Translations under genes and position numbers: made by a program | Assembly (NCBI GenBank): GCA_918026815.1 | Contig: CAKJVC010000088.1 | Span: forward strand, 434,001 to 498,000 | Length of the DNA stretch: 64,000 nucleotides | Direction: 5' to 3' | Source: Chalara sp. BL73 | Lineage: Eukaryota; Ascomycota; Leotiomycetes; Helotiales | The notes under the pieces: model-generated | What the model was told of the DNA's origin: nothing | What the model saw: the letters and a program-made list of their open reading frames with translations, nothing else | The model's database searches: none | In this document: piece after piece, positions 1 through 11,240 of the stretch | Numbering within the stretch: position 1 is the stretch's first letter | Layout: each line of letters opens with the position of its first letter

Positions 1-429
1 TCAATCATATCTGAAGTCCTGTCATTCCAGCCCTTCTTTTGAGGTAAGAGACAGGTTCTTGAAACCATTTACTATATTTTCCACCTGTATCAAGCCAAAC
101 CTCTAAACAAAGCGGATAGGTAATCTGGTACTCGATAGTGCGAATTCCAATTAACTAAGTGTGAAAAAGGGTTCGGACATGCCCAGTAAAGTTGGTTGTA
201 CGGTTACAACGTTGATTATGCCACCAGAATACGGACATCTAAAGCCTCGATCTAAATAAATACCGAAAGAGCCCCTCGTCCAATTCAAAGTATCTGTCAT
301 AGCAGTGCCTCTTGAATGTTTGCTTCAGAAATGAATGGCCCTTGGAATCGTTCACTCATTATTCTCACTCTATTATTTCCCAGATATTCACTAATCAAAC
401 ACATCCGCAACACTATTACCACATCCAAC
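1..429. other. Intergenic left edge
   Basis: I see no convincing coding region, RNA gene or repeat here. The stretch is moderately AT-rich and lies downstream of the minus-strand zinc-finger ORF, so it probably includes its 3' UTR. Confidence 0.4.
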
Positions 430-825
430 TCAATGCCTCTTAAGATTCCAACACCCGCCTAAGCTCTTTCTTGTCTTACGCATCAACAGTAAAGGCACCT
501 CCTCACCCTTATGCAGGTGTAAAAAGTGTTTTCGCACATTACCCCGTCTCGATGATTTATATACACACTTCGTGCACTGAATCGTCTTGCATTTCTCATG
601 CACAGCTCTAATATGTCGCCGCAAGTTCACGCGTGCATCTTTGCCGGTATACAATTTCTTACAATCTGCGTTGTGACAATACGCTTGCGGAAGACATGGA
701 AAGTCCCCGCCAGAGCTAGAGGCAGGGGTTGTGGACAAGTGGTGGTCATTGCTAGAGCTGGGGGAGGGATTTGAGAGTCTGATCTTAATTAGGGTCATGG
801 TGGATGAAAAGGGGGGAGGTAGCAT
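430..825 (-). CDS. C2H2 zinc-finger protein, or the C-terminal part of the broken gene upstream
   Basis: This open frame of up to 131 aa ends in two zinc-finger-like units. The first is C-x4-C-x15-H-x4-H (CHNADC followed by HIRAVH). The second is a regular C-x2-C-x12-H-x4-H finger (CTKC followed by HFLHLH). A Ser/Pro-rich linker precedes them and a short basic tail follows. DNA binding in the nucleus is inferred from the fingers; no target can be named. ATG codons at 825 and 798 could both start it. The frame directly abuts an upstream acidic coding stretch in another frame, across a run of six G (plus strand 811-816), so it may be the DNA-binding end of one longer regulator disrupted at that run. 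Confidence 0.6.
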   Translation of the reverse strand: MLPPPFSSTMTLIKIRLSNPSPSSSNDHHLSTTPASSSGGDFPCLPQAYCHNADCKKLYTGKDARVNLRRHIRAVHEKCKTIQCTKCVYKSSRRGNVRKHFLHLHKGEEVPLLLMRKTRKSLGGCWNLKRH

Positions 826-2040
826 GCCTTTGTTTCTTTAACAGAGACGAGTCTGAATTGGAAGACGAGTCACTCTCATACCGCAAGGAAATAGGATTTT
901 CGGTTTGGGCGGTATTAATTGTAACGAAGTCGACATTCTCACCATCTTGTTTTTTAAGATTTTGTATTGCCCACTTTAACTCAGTCGCTTCTGTTTTTTT
1001 ATGTACGTCATTGAGTAGTCTTCTTGGTCCCATGTCATTCTATCGGAAGCACCTAGGCATCGTTTCAATGTGCTTGATACCAACGCGGTAAATGATGTGT
1101 AATCACAAGCCAAATGATGAAATTCTATGTCAGCATCAGATCGTTGCGGACATGATGAACAACCCACGCGTCCAGTGGTGATAATATACCCTTCAATCTC
1201 TCTCACAGTTTGAAGTCGGCCAAGTCTAATGAAAGTGTCTGCCATAAATAGCACTGTATCAATTGGCTCATCTGCCTTGCCCAAACCTTCTCTAATTGGT
1301 GCAAGAACAAGCTTCGCGGCCCCATCAATGAACTCAGTGATTCCTCGAACGGGACGGACGTAGCTATCAATTTCGTGCTTCTTCTGACGAGAGGCGATTC
1401 CACAGCCAGATAAGTCGAATAGAAGTTCTCCTAGGCTCGTAACAACTACGCCCGTCAGCATGGGTATGTTGATGCTAGATGGAGAGATTGAAAGAGGAAG
1501 AAAAGCAGAGTGATTAAATACATACATTTGATGAACTCTACTACGACTTGGAACATGGTGGTGTCAATAAGGCATTCTAGCAGAGACAGAACCGTAGGTA
1601 CCCCATCTACTATAGGCGACAACGAGTCTGTCTGGATAAGCAACTCAGAGTCAGCTATCAAGCAAGAGGGGTTGTTGTCTAATTGATTTGAATCGAGATT
1701 GTCAATGAGTTCATTAGAGGATAATATCCGTGCTCCGCGATCTGGCGGGTGTGTCGTTAAGACGGCTTCTGGTGGACCTGTCGTTGACGTAATATCTGGC
1801 AGGTGCTTCTCAAACGTTGTGTCTATATTATTCTCTAATTGTGGATCATTTAAACTCAAAAATCTGCGAATATAAAGTCGTCATTCGTACTAGTTTCCTG
1901 CAAGAGCCCCGTGATATAGTCATGCAATCCGTAGTTGTCAGGCCGACTATCTAAGCCGTGGCAGGTGCCTGGATCCTCCAAAGACTGCGTAGTGATTTAG
2001 AAAAACCTATCTGGCCAGTTCTTGACTTCTTTTGTTCCAT
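785..2040 (-). pseudogene. Broken gene upstream of and probably continuous with the zinc fingers
   Basis: Four reading-frame blocks on the minus strand read like one protein but are out of register. Block 1 starts at ATG 2040 (MEQKKSRTGQ...). Block 2 is acidic and ends near 1866 (...TNDDFIFADF). Block 3 runs from about 1857 through a normal-looking intron (1475-1525, GTATGT...TAG) to about 1000. Block 4 is a Ser/Asp-rich tail ending near 785. The frame changes fall at or next to homopolymers: A3 near 1980, A5 at 1858-1862 and T7 at 994-1000 (plus strand). One extra base at each would rejoin the frames. The product looks like a transcription factor with an N-terminal acidic region, joined to the C2H2 fingers at 430-825. 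It is either a decaying pseudogene or carries local sequence errors. Missed short introns are possible for block 1. Confidence 0.5.
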
Positions 2041-2127
2041 GTTATATACAATTTAAATGAATGAAAAATATGTACTTTGCTTTACTTAAGCAGAACAACA
2101 GCTAACTATATCCCTTCCAGAATGGAC

Positions 2128-3556
2128 TTAAATATACGAAGCCTCGACCAAGAAACCAACGGTGAACTGAAATTATATCAGCCTTGCTCTTTGAGGGGAG
2201 TCAGTCGAACTTGTTTACCTTAGAATGTCGTAGAATAGCGTCAAAGCTGATGGTGGAATAAGTCTATTATTGTTAGCAGAGGACCAGTTGATGATACCAG
2301 ATACTTACATCTTGAGAAGAGTGAATATACGGGTCTGAAGTGGCCATGACTTCATCACAGACATACGAAGCAGCTACCAAGAGTAAGCATAAATATTCCC
2401 ACCATCAATTTATTTTTTTTCGGTGCTTAACACTTACGGAAACCATTAGAATACGCACTAGCGTGGTCCGAGCATCCATATCCACAAGCATCTGTGGTAT
2501 AGGCAAGCCCAGTGTATTGAACCACATTCTTCCGTACGTATGCCACGAGCCCGGAGTCGGAGTAGTCGGTGTACACGCTGACTTTCCCGCTGGGAGAGTA
2601 TCCTGTCATGTCTTGGACGACAACAGCGAGGACGGTTTTCCCTGCAGAAGCATACGACCTAAACACATCGGCGGAACCCAAGAGACCACCTTCTTCACCA
2701 CCGTAGAAATGGAATTCAATAGTATTCTTGGGTGCAAACTTGGCGTTTGCGAGCACACGGAGGGCGTCCATTTGCGTCACAACACCAGATCCATTATCGT
2801 CAGCTCCTGGTCCTCTGGCAGTCGAGGAGCCTCCGGTAGAGTCGTAGTGAGCTCCCACGATTACTAATATGGACGAATCAGGCTGTGTTCTTCCTTGCTG
2901 ACTAGAAAAACAACTTACCCAGGTTCGAGCTTGTGCCTGGAATTTTGACAATAATTGATGGCTGGGAGAATGAGTGCGCAAATGTAGTTACCGTTATGGC
3001 GCTGTTAACAGAGGCGATGCTCTGGAGTTCGCTCAAAAGCCATGTTCCTGCTTGAGTTCCGTAGGTAGATCTGTAGTAACGGTTATAGAAGCTGAGTTGT
3101 TAGTATATATCTTCCCATTTCTAAATACGGAACATACTTGGTCAAAGTCAACAACCAACTTTTAGGGCCAGTTTGACTCAAGTTGGCGATCAAAGCATTT
3201 GCCTCAGTTTGATGAGTTAAAGTCGTAGGGTAGGTCACAGCAGCGACTGAAACTAATTCATCTTGAGCAGTAGAGAGCCTCGCAAGTGTGGTGTCATTCT
3301 AGTGTTGTTAGAGTTTGAGCTTGGATTAAACAAATTTACGCACAGTGATATCGGTGATGTCAATAAAGCCAATTTTTTTGGCAACGTAGTTCGTGAGTTT
3401 CTCTTCTTCAGTTACCCAGGTTCCTGGATCAGCTTCGGAAGTTTTAATCAGGCGCAAATCTGTGTAAAAAGGCTTAACGAATTTATTCGTGGCTGGAACT
3501 GCTGCAACTAAAGTCGCAGAGGCAGTAAGTGCCGAAAGTATTGAAACGTAATGCAT
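2128..3556 (-). CDS. lap1: Secreted leucine aminopeptidase, M28 family (LAP1-like)
   Basis: Seven exons (3556-3344, 3298-3138, 3091-2919, 2863-2438, 2373-2309, 2263-2219, 2166-2128) join to 1122 bases, or 373 aa. All introns are short and GT-AG. A signal peptide opens the protein (MHYVSILSALTASATLVAA) and a pro-region follows. The mature M28 metallopeptidase carries the two-zinc ligands in order: AHYD (about residue 188), ADDN (about 204), GEEGG (about 239), VVQDM (about 267) and CSDHAS. Family members release N-terminal hydrophobic residues from peptides outside the cell. The last exon encodes only a short tail (TVGFLVEASYI). The reading depends on small 3' exons (45-65 bp), chosen because frame and family end motifs (DTYSTISFD) are recovered. 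The gene has no operon-like partner. Confidence 0.9.
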
Positions 3557-6083
3557 TTTTGGGCAGAAGCTCGAGACAGTCGCGAAGATCAAACAGCCGA
3601 GATATCTTCTTGAGTATATAAATCCAGATCTTCTGATCGTGCCTGTGGGATCGGCCACGCAACCCCACAATCTGGGCAATGCTCCGGGCCACCACTCAGT
3701 AAAGGTGTGATATGTACCACCAATCCACGTACTCTTGTACCTTCCTAATTACGGCAATGATTTAAGAGGAGTGCCTGGCGGCAGTTGCCGCATGGGTTTA
3801 GCTATGACCTTCCTTTTATATACATCCCGCTATTATCTGGATGGACATTATGATATGCATGTTGAACTTGGCGATTACTTGGCATCTCTTCGATGGCTTT
3901 TGTGATTGCACAGTGGGATAACTTGGCACGGCATCAAACTCTCGGTAAGGTAGGAGGGTATGCGACTACGTAGGCAATTTTCCCACTATGCATATGGCCG
4001 CTGATAAGTACCGGCGATGGAAAATGGTCCAACCGCATCGCTTCCATCTACTTGGGATATTAGCTCAAAGCATCTTACCCAAGCTCCCCTTGTATTCCAC
4101 GAATTAAAAGATGTTTTACTTGGCTAAACCTTAGCTAGTTGCTTTGATAGGGTTACTCCAGTAGGCAGATCAGTTTTAGATGCGTACACTATTTTGCTTC
4201 TAGAAGGATCATAATTCTCTGGTCTAACATGGAGGTTTCAGATTGCGAATGGCGTGGAAAGAAGCAAGCCTTCATTCTGTCAGGAAGATATAAAGAGCCA
4301 GAATTGCTACACACAATGGCCCAGTAAAAGTTGTATTTTTAGTCTAAAGGCTAAAACCTGAAGCACAACTCTTAAAGCTGCTGGTAATTGAAGGTATCGG
4401 CTTAGATATCTTACAAGTCGCTGAACGAAGCGTGTTAATCTTGAAATTGGTGAATATTGTCCACATTCAAATGTTCTTAGTTGCGCAAATATGCGGATGA
4501 CCACATGCAGCTCTGAATTTACCTCCTTAATCCGGCATGTACCGACTTCTTATCCAATCCTAGATGGCTTCGAAACTGTTGTGTGGCAAATTTCAGTAGT
4601 ACTTGCTGTACATATATATATACGCGCAATAAAATGCCAGGTAAGAGACTCAAAAGGAGGATGCGATGATAAATTTCCAAAATTGGACCGATTCTGCAGC
4701 TTAAGCCAATTGAATACTAAGTTCGTAGTTGTTAACGCTCCAATCAGGCGAACACAACTCTGCCTGCATATTTTGATTGATTTCTGTAAGAGGAAAGGAA
4801 CAGAACTGCCAACTGAAGTAATCTTTAAACAATATTTTGCTCGTAAAAAGTCTGTCACGATTCAATCATGATTAAACGAAGTTGAAGCTGAAGATTGATC
4901 GTGTAATGCCACATGACTTATACACCGCTTCTCTGCGTGTTCTTACTCCATAGGACATAGCAGAAGGCTAGGAAGCCAAGAGATCGTTCCTCAGACGACG
5001 AGATTTTTGTTGCATATCTAACTGTCGACGGTCTCTATGGCAACTGATGGTGGCCGTCGAGGTATCTCTATTCCTCTGATTAGGTACCGCTAACCACCTG
5101 AGTCATTCAATTTGCTATGAAGAGCTGAGGATAATTTATCACAAGATTGGCTATTTTCAAATCTTAACTTCAATACATCACTGGGAATTAATTGTCTAGG
5201 TCCTCAGCTCCGAGATGTACGTGGAATGTCCGTCCCATCTTCGAAAGAGTAGAGCTGTAACCTCATTTTATGGCTAAGAACTTTAAGGTAGCGTCAAAAT
5301 ATGCCTTGGACATCAACACAGCTCATAGGGTCTCGTTGAAATTCGATATCAGCGAACGAAAATTTCATGTGAAGCTTGGTGACTTTTATGCTAGCATATG
5401 CGTTTGGATGTGAGTTTTGGGCACCATGAAGCAACGAGGTCAGAAGAAAGGTCCTTTGCAGTTATCTCCATTCCTCGACAGTGTTTTGGAATATCTAGCC
5501 GGTCATGCGTCAACTTTCAGTAATTCTAGCTAGACGTACACTGGCTGGACACTCCTTGACTAGTAAACCCGTCATGCTTAGAATGGGAGGAATACATTTA
5601 AACGTAATGATGAGTAATATTCAGCAGAATTTATGGTGCTATCTGTTGCTTCGGGTTGATTGTCGATCATAATTTATCTTTTAGTTAATATTCTTGCCGG
5701 ACACCATAATATTGAGCCAACTGCAATATTTTTGTGCCATGAACTCCGCAATTGAGTGATCAAGAAAGCCTAGGCATCTGACAGAAAGAGTAGCTTTAGG
5801 CTTCTTGGCATAAACTATTAATAATCATGGAATTCTTTTTCCTAAAATAAATTCTTGCAGCACCTGGTGATGAGATTGTATACTATATTTTAGTGCATAT
5901 ACTTTTGGCTGTTCACTTGACTCGAACATAGATGTGGAGTCAGGTTCCCCTGCCAAGGGTTGCGGGTACACAACATCTTTCTTGGTGCATGACGTCAACA
6001 AGAAACTGTCCGTCGTCCGTATCACTTTCTTTCTGAAGACCAAATACAACACAATCTCCTGCCAAACAATTCCTTTTGGAATC
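3557..6083. other. Gene-free stretch of about 2.5 kb
   Basis: The stretch is AT-rich with short random ORFs on both strands, none with recognisable motifs or introns that join into a longer frame. It contains the divergent promoters of the aminopeptidase and the phosphatase. No clear transposon end was found. Confidence 0.4.
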
Positions 6084-7490
6084 ATGTTCCTTCCATTTGC
6101 TTTAACAGCATTGGCAACTTGTGCGGTAGCCTTACAAATTCCTCTTTTCCCACAGTCGCATTCGGAGGGCTATAAATTTGATCCTTTGCTTCATCTTCCT
6201 GGAATATCGCCTTATTTCGATGCTATCGGTGCAGGACTCAATCATAGAGCACCAAGGGATTGTAAGGTGATAGCAGCGTCCTATTTAGTTCGCCATGCAG
6301 CTATATATGCAAACGACAAAGATTACGAGAATTACATCGAGCCGTTCATCAAAAAGCTCAATAGCACGCTGACGCCAACATCAGGGAAGAGGAGGAAAGG
6401 CTGGACTGGCCCGTTGGGCTTTTTCGCAAAATGGAAGAACCCAATCGACGATGCTGACAAGCAATTAGAGCAGATAACCCCTCAGGGCATTAAAGATTCT
6501 AAGAAAGTTGGCAAGCATCTATTGTCTCGCTACCCTGAGCTGGTACCCACTACCAAGAAGATATATGCAGACACAAAGTCACGCACCAAAGATACGGCCG
6601 AAGCGTTCATCCAAGCTTTTCCACAATCTGTCAAAGTAGTTGAAATTGGAAAGAACCGCTCTTCATTCCACTCACAAGATCCTCATAAGGCGTGCAAGGC
6701 CTTCACGAAAGAACCAGGAGATGGAGAATTCAAAATGTTTATGCTAAAATACACAGCGCCAGTGATTGCGCGTTTGCAGCCATTCTCGCCTGTAGAGCTA
6801 GAGGAGACGGATATAATGGGTCTTCAACAATTGTGTGGCTATGAATCTTCGATTACGGGCAAGAAATCATCGATCTGTGGGGTATTTACTGATGACGAGT
6901 GGATGGCCTATGAATACGCATGGGATTTGAAATATTCATACATGGTTGGTCATGGTAACCCGCTATCGCCATACCTCGGTTTTCCGTGGTTAAACACCAC
7001 TGCACAATTATTCGAGAACTTTCAAGATGGTACTGAGGATGACGATGGTCAGAGATTCTTTCTGTCTTTCACCCACCGTGAGGTGCCACCCTTCATCGCC
7101 ACTGCGTTGGGTTTGTTCAATAGCTCCAATGCAGCAGCTGAGGAGTTTCCAACTGACAAGGTCAACTGGTCACGAAGTTGGAAAATGGCCGAACTAATTC
7201 CGTTCCTCGGCCACGTTGGCATCGAGAAGCTGACATGTACGCGACAGGGTGGAAGGCTAGGTGAATTAAAGAAAGACAAGAACGCGTATGTAAGGATTAT
7301 CGCCAACAGTGCACCACGTCCAATACCAGCATGCCAGGACGGTCCAGGTGCGAGCTGCAAGTTCGAAGGCTTTCTGGCGCTGGTTAAGGAAGGTATGAGT
7401 GTATATGGAGATTACGACGGAATTTGTGGTAATAAGGAAGCCAGCAATAGTGAGGATTTTGTAAGAAAGTGCTACAATGTGGAAATATAG
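6084..7490 (+). CDS. Secreted histidine acid phosphatase (phytase/PAF-phosphatase type)
   Basis: This single-exon gene encodes 468 aa from ATG 6084. That start is preferred to upstream in-frame codons because it begins a signal peptide (MFLPFALTALATCAVALQIP). The histidine-phosphatase core shows the nucleophile motif SYLVRHAAIYAND (His about 71), in which the Gly of classical RHGxRxP is Ala, as is common in this fungal subgroup. The C-terminal proton-donor region reads FLGHVGIEKLTC. Several cysteines could form disulfides and there are N-glycosylation sites (NST, NTT, NSS). The enzyme is expected to hydrolyse phosphomonoesters, possibly phytate, outside the cell or in the wall; the substrate is inference. 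The gene stands alone. Confidence 0.85.
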   Translation: MFLPFALTALATCAVALQIPLFPQSHSEGYKFDPLLHLPGISPYFDAIGAGLNHRAPRDCKVIAASYLVRHAAIYANDKDYENYIEPFIKKLNSTLTPTSGKRRKGWTGPLGFFAKWKNPIDDADKQLEQITPQGIKDSKKVGKHLLSRYPELVPTTKKIYADTKSRTKDTAEAFIQAFPQSVKVVEIGKNRSSFHSQDPHKACKAFTKEPGDGEFKMFMLKYTAPVIARLQPFSPVELEETDIMGLQQLCGYESSITGKKSSICGVFTDDEWMAYEYAWDLKYSYMVGHGNPLSPYLGFPWLNTTAQLFENFQDGTEDDDGQRFFLSFTHREVPPFIATALGLFNSSNAAAEEFPTDKVNWSRSWKMAELIPFLGHVGIEKLTCTRQGGRLGELKKDKNAYVRIIANSAPRPIPACQDGPGASCKFEGFLALVKEGMSVYGDYDGICGNKEASNSEDFVRKCYNVEI

Positions 7491-7946
7491 ATGTTAAGTA
7501 CCACCTTGATAAGTAATACTAGTTTTACACAAATCAGCGCTCTGGATGGTACAAATATTGTCACTGAGAAGATATATTACACAGAGTGATTTTAAGGACC
7601 AAGTCAAATTTGAATGTTCCGCTTTTCAATGATACTTTGATATGTGCGAAAAGCCCATAGGTGCATGAGACTTTCTTTGTCACCAAGGACACACTTACCT
7701 TGATATTGTGGAGGAATCATGTGAAACTTGAAAGTTCCATTTTTTAATGATTCTTTATGATGTGTGAGAATTGTTTGTTTGAAAATTCATTCATATCAAT
7801 ACATGCAAGTGAGGTTCGGTCTATCTAAGTCTTTTTGACACACAAGCCCACCAATCTTCACTTCTATTTGCCATCAAGTTCGGATTCAAATCCTCCCGCC
7901 AAATCTATTTATATTTTTACCCTATCTAAAACCCACCAAAACCATC
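7491..7946. other. Intergenic region with a diverged direct repeat
   Basis: Between the phosphatase stop and the convergent orphan gene lies a diverged direct repeat. A stretch at about 7601-7650 recurs at about 7720-7770 with roughly three quarters identity by eye, sharing blocks such as GTTCC and AATGAT.CTTT. No gene is visible. Confidence 0.45.
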
Positions 7947-9018
7947 TCAAGCAAGATGTCGATACCACTCCTCCTCCGCTAGAGTCTTGTTCCGAAAATA
8001 CGCAACCTTGAACTTTTTATTCAAAGGGTCCTTGTGGTTCGGAAACCGCTGTCCCGAGACATGGTAGTTATCATCGAACACGATAAAAGGCTCTATCTCA
8101 GCCATGAGTTTACGCTGAGTTTTCCGTGGCAGGCCTGGATGGCCGGTCTTATTGATAGCGTATTGGTAGGCTGGCTTCACGTTCCGGCCGAAGATGATGT
8201 GGTATATGTAGATCGGGACCAGGTCAGACTGCGTGGAGCTGCGGGCTTTGTTGTACATCCCAACCTTGACTCTGTTGCGTCTAAATGTGTCAATATTGAT
8301 GTAATTTTGTGGCAATTAGAAATCGAAACTTACCGCTCAACCAAGCAATCTTCTTGGGCCCATTTCTTCATGCCTCTTTTATCCTGAGACTTATAACGAA
8401 CTGCCATTTCAGAGCTATAGGACGCTAAGCCCTTAGACTTCTTTGGCTCTGGAGCCTATGAGAGAGTTAGATCTTTGAAAAAAAAAAAAAAAGTTAGGGA
8501 CAAGAATAAACCAGCTTTATTGTTGTACCTTCCACAAGGACCACCCCCATTGGCAGAGAATACATAAACTTACCTTGTCGTTGTCGCTATTATCTTCATT
8601 GTCGGCTGTTGAGTCTATCAGGGACCGTTTGCGCTTGCCTAAGCTACTAGATGCCATTTCTTCCTCCACCTTCAAGAGGAATGTTAGCACAGATATTCAC
8701 TGCAAGAGACATTCGCGAACAACACACCTCGATAGATTGAAGGACAATTTGGACATTGTCATTTTCAGAAGTCTCTCGCTTAACCGCTACAACTTCTCTA
8801 GGGACAAGTGAATCTGGTGTACCATTGCTTTCATTTTTGGTCTCCTTCTGGTCTCCATCAATATTGGCGGACGGGTTGTGCAGTGGTGATACGGCTCTGT
8901 TGGGTGGCTTTCGCATTGATCGAGGTGCTTTAATGCGAGCGAGACGGCGCGAGGAGGCAGTTGGACGAGATTCATCAGGATCGCCAAATGTGCACTGTTT
9001 AAGGCCGCGGCTTACCAT
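7947..9018 (-). CDS. Hypothetical protein, four exons
   Basis: Exons 9018-8728, 8669-8574, 8455-8334 and 8280-7947 join to 843 bases, or 280 aa. The N-terminal half is disordered and basic (TASSRRLARIKAPRSM, LGKRKRSL). It has nuclear-localisation-like clusters and an acidic Asn/Asp stretch. The C-terminal 130 residues are better ordered, rich in Tyr, Lys and Arg (KKWAQEDCLVERRNRVKVGM, PIYIYHIIFGRNVK). I recognise no family. The clean splicing and whole-codon sum support a real gene. Nuclear location is inferred only from basic clusters. A run of A near 8477-8491 lies in the second intron. Confidence 0.65.
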
Positions 9019-11240
9019 TGTTGTGAAAGGAGTATATAATTAAGGAAATAAAAAGTATATATAGTAAAAGACGTGTGATGAGAGCGAATAATGATTACAG
9101 CCTTGCGGAAATCGTGGTTGGAAACACCAAAATTTTCTCTGCGAGAGGTAAGTATCTGCCTGGGAGGTAATTCGGAGCTTACATACCAATATACTTCTTG
9201 ATTATGTGCGCTGTTAGTCGAAGGTTCTGTTGTATGCATCAATCTTAGGTCTGAATTTGTGCAAATCAAAGTTGTGCTGACTCAATAGTCTGGTCCGGTC
9301 TTGAAAAGGACCTTAAATCCGAAACTATATTGACTCAGTGAGTTAGTGGGAACCCGAGGCCGCGAATTGGTAAGGACCCTCACAAAGTTGTGTATGCTCG
9401 CTGGTTTTGTTTATTCAAAGGGCTTATGTAGAAAAAAAAAGGAGGCCCGTTAAGATGGCAGCAATTCCCTATCCAAGAAGGAGGCTATCTCTAAAAAAAG
9501 GAGGGGCGTCGTTGAAGTGACGGTAAGACGCCTAAAAGAGAAGTTGCCGTTTAGAAAGGTGAACTGCTCAGAGAGGAGGTCGATAAAGTGACAGGAAGTT
9601 GCTAGACAAAAGATAACCGCTAAGAAAGGAGGTCGCTTAAAATAATAGTAAAGTTACAGAATGCTTCCTTTAAAGGGACAATGGAAGTTCGCTCTACACT
9701 CTCTTATTCGTCTCCCTGCAGGGCTCCTCTTAACTTATTTAAGGACAGGTTTGGAAAGATATCTGAATACCTTTGACTGAAATAAGAGGTGCTTACAAGG
9801 CAGGACTATGACCAGAGGAGAATCTTTGGTCGTTGAGTAACAAAGCACAGCGATGGAAACGCGTCTCTGTGAATTCGATGATGAATGGCACGAAGTGGTA
9901 TGCCCCGAGGTTGTAGAAGTAAAAGAGGGCTACAGAAGCAGGTACTTTTATAACCATCGAATTTAGTGTTCGAGTCACAAGGGCGATGCGTAGTTCGTAC
10001 ACTCAGACAACCACTCACCAGCCTTGACTGGTCTCCTTTGTGACTCCAGTAGCTAATCTTGAGGCTCAACCTGCAGGCGACGAAATCAAGCAGTATTTGA
10101 TTCCGGAGAAGCTCGAAGTCCCTTGCATAAGTATCTTACTATCTCACAGAGATATTACAGGTGGAGATGTAACAGCACTTGATTTTGAATGATTTTAATT
10201 AACGACTTGTAAACGCCTATGTTAGGTCTTCAATAATCGGATAATCAATGATATTAAACTGGGATTAGTAGCCCTTAGGTCTAGATAGTGCACCACCAAT
10301 ACCTAGGATACAATATATATGGAGTAATTTTATCTGTCACAACAATGACTTAACTAGATTTGACTTGTCCGACACATCATGTTAGCTTTGTACGCTCATT
10401 TGTCTTCTATACTTAGCGAATTAACTGAGTTCAGCTATACTGGAGGTCGCAACTTCCCGAGAGCCCATATGCTTATACCTATCACTTATTTAAACTTTTG
10501 AGCAACTGTTCGCTATCTTGCTGACAAACAAGGCAACAACTCCAAGGAGCTCGTTGTTCTTTCCCGACAAGGCAGCAGCCTTATATGTGCCATGACCTGA
10601 ATTTTAAGGAATCAAGGAATGAAGGAATATAAATAAATCAAAGGAATCTATTACATTCACGTCTCGTGTGTTCTGCCACAAACGTGCTATTTACTCCCAA
10701 ACATTCAAGGACAACTTGCATCTGACATCGCTGAGAATGACGCATGCATGCAATCCCATCTTAAATCTTACCTCTTAATAATCCTTAATATTGGACCTAC
10801 TCCGCATTCTTATCTTCTACAAACCACTACTATCCTAGAATGTATCACCCATGGTTTAAGCGAGCCACCCCCTTTTTTTTTGTGATCACATGACTCCTTG
10901 GCACTGTCATCTAGATATGTGCACGATTTCCTGCAATAAATGCCATTGCTACCTCAATCCAACCTTCCAGAACCGAAATAAAACATTCTAAATTCAATAA
11001 TACACATTTTTGATGTTGTCACGGCCACCTGACTTGGCAAGCGAAACAATGCAGAATATCCTTATTGAATCAAAATTTAGAATCTAGTAAAGATGTTGAC
11101 ATTATTAAGTCCTTTAAAATATATAAAGCTTTCGCACAAACTGTACAGTCTACATATTAATACAAACGCGAAGAAGGGAGAGTTACAAAACAGACTCTGC
11201 AAACCTAAACAAAGACAATCTTTGCAACCCATCCATAGCA
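9019..11240. other. Gene-free stretch of about 2.2 kb
   Basis: AT-rich sequence with short unsupported ORFs. It contains a degenerate purine-rich repeat block at 9430-9660, listed separately. No recognisable gene was found. Confidence 0.4.
9430..9660. repeat. Degenerate tandem repeat with A-run plus GGAGG core
   Basis: At least four imperfect copies start with an A/G-rich run ending in GGAGG (cores at about 9441, 9500, 9575 and 9628). Each is followed by a loosely conserved tail resembling TCGTTAAAGTGACAGTAAG. Spacing varies from 53 to 75 bp. It looks like a decayed minisatellite; function unknown. Confidence 0.5.

Noticed and set aside
4491..4871. Overlapping plus and minus ORFs in the gap before the phosphatase
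   Set aside because: No recognisable domain, no splice partner, AT-rich background.
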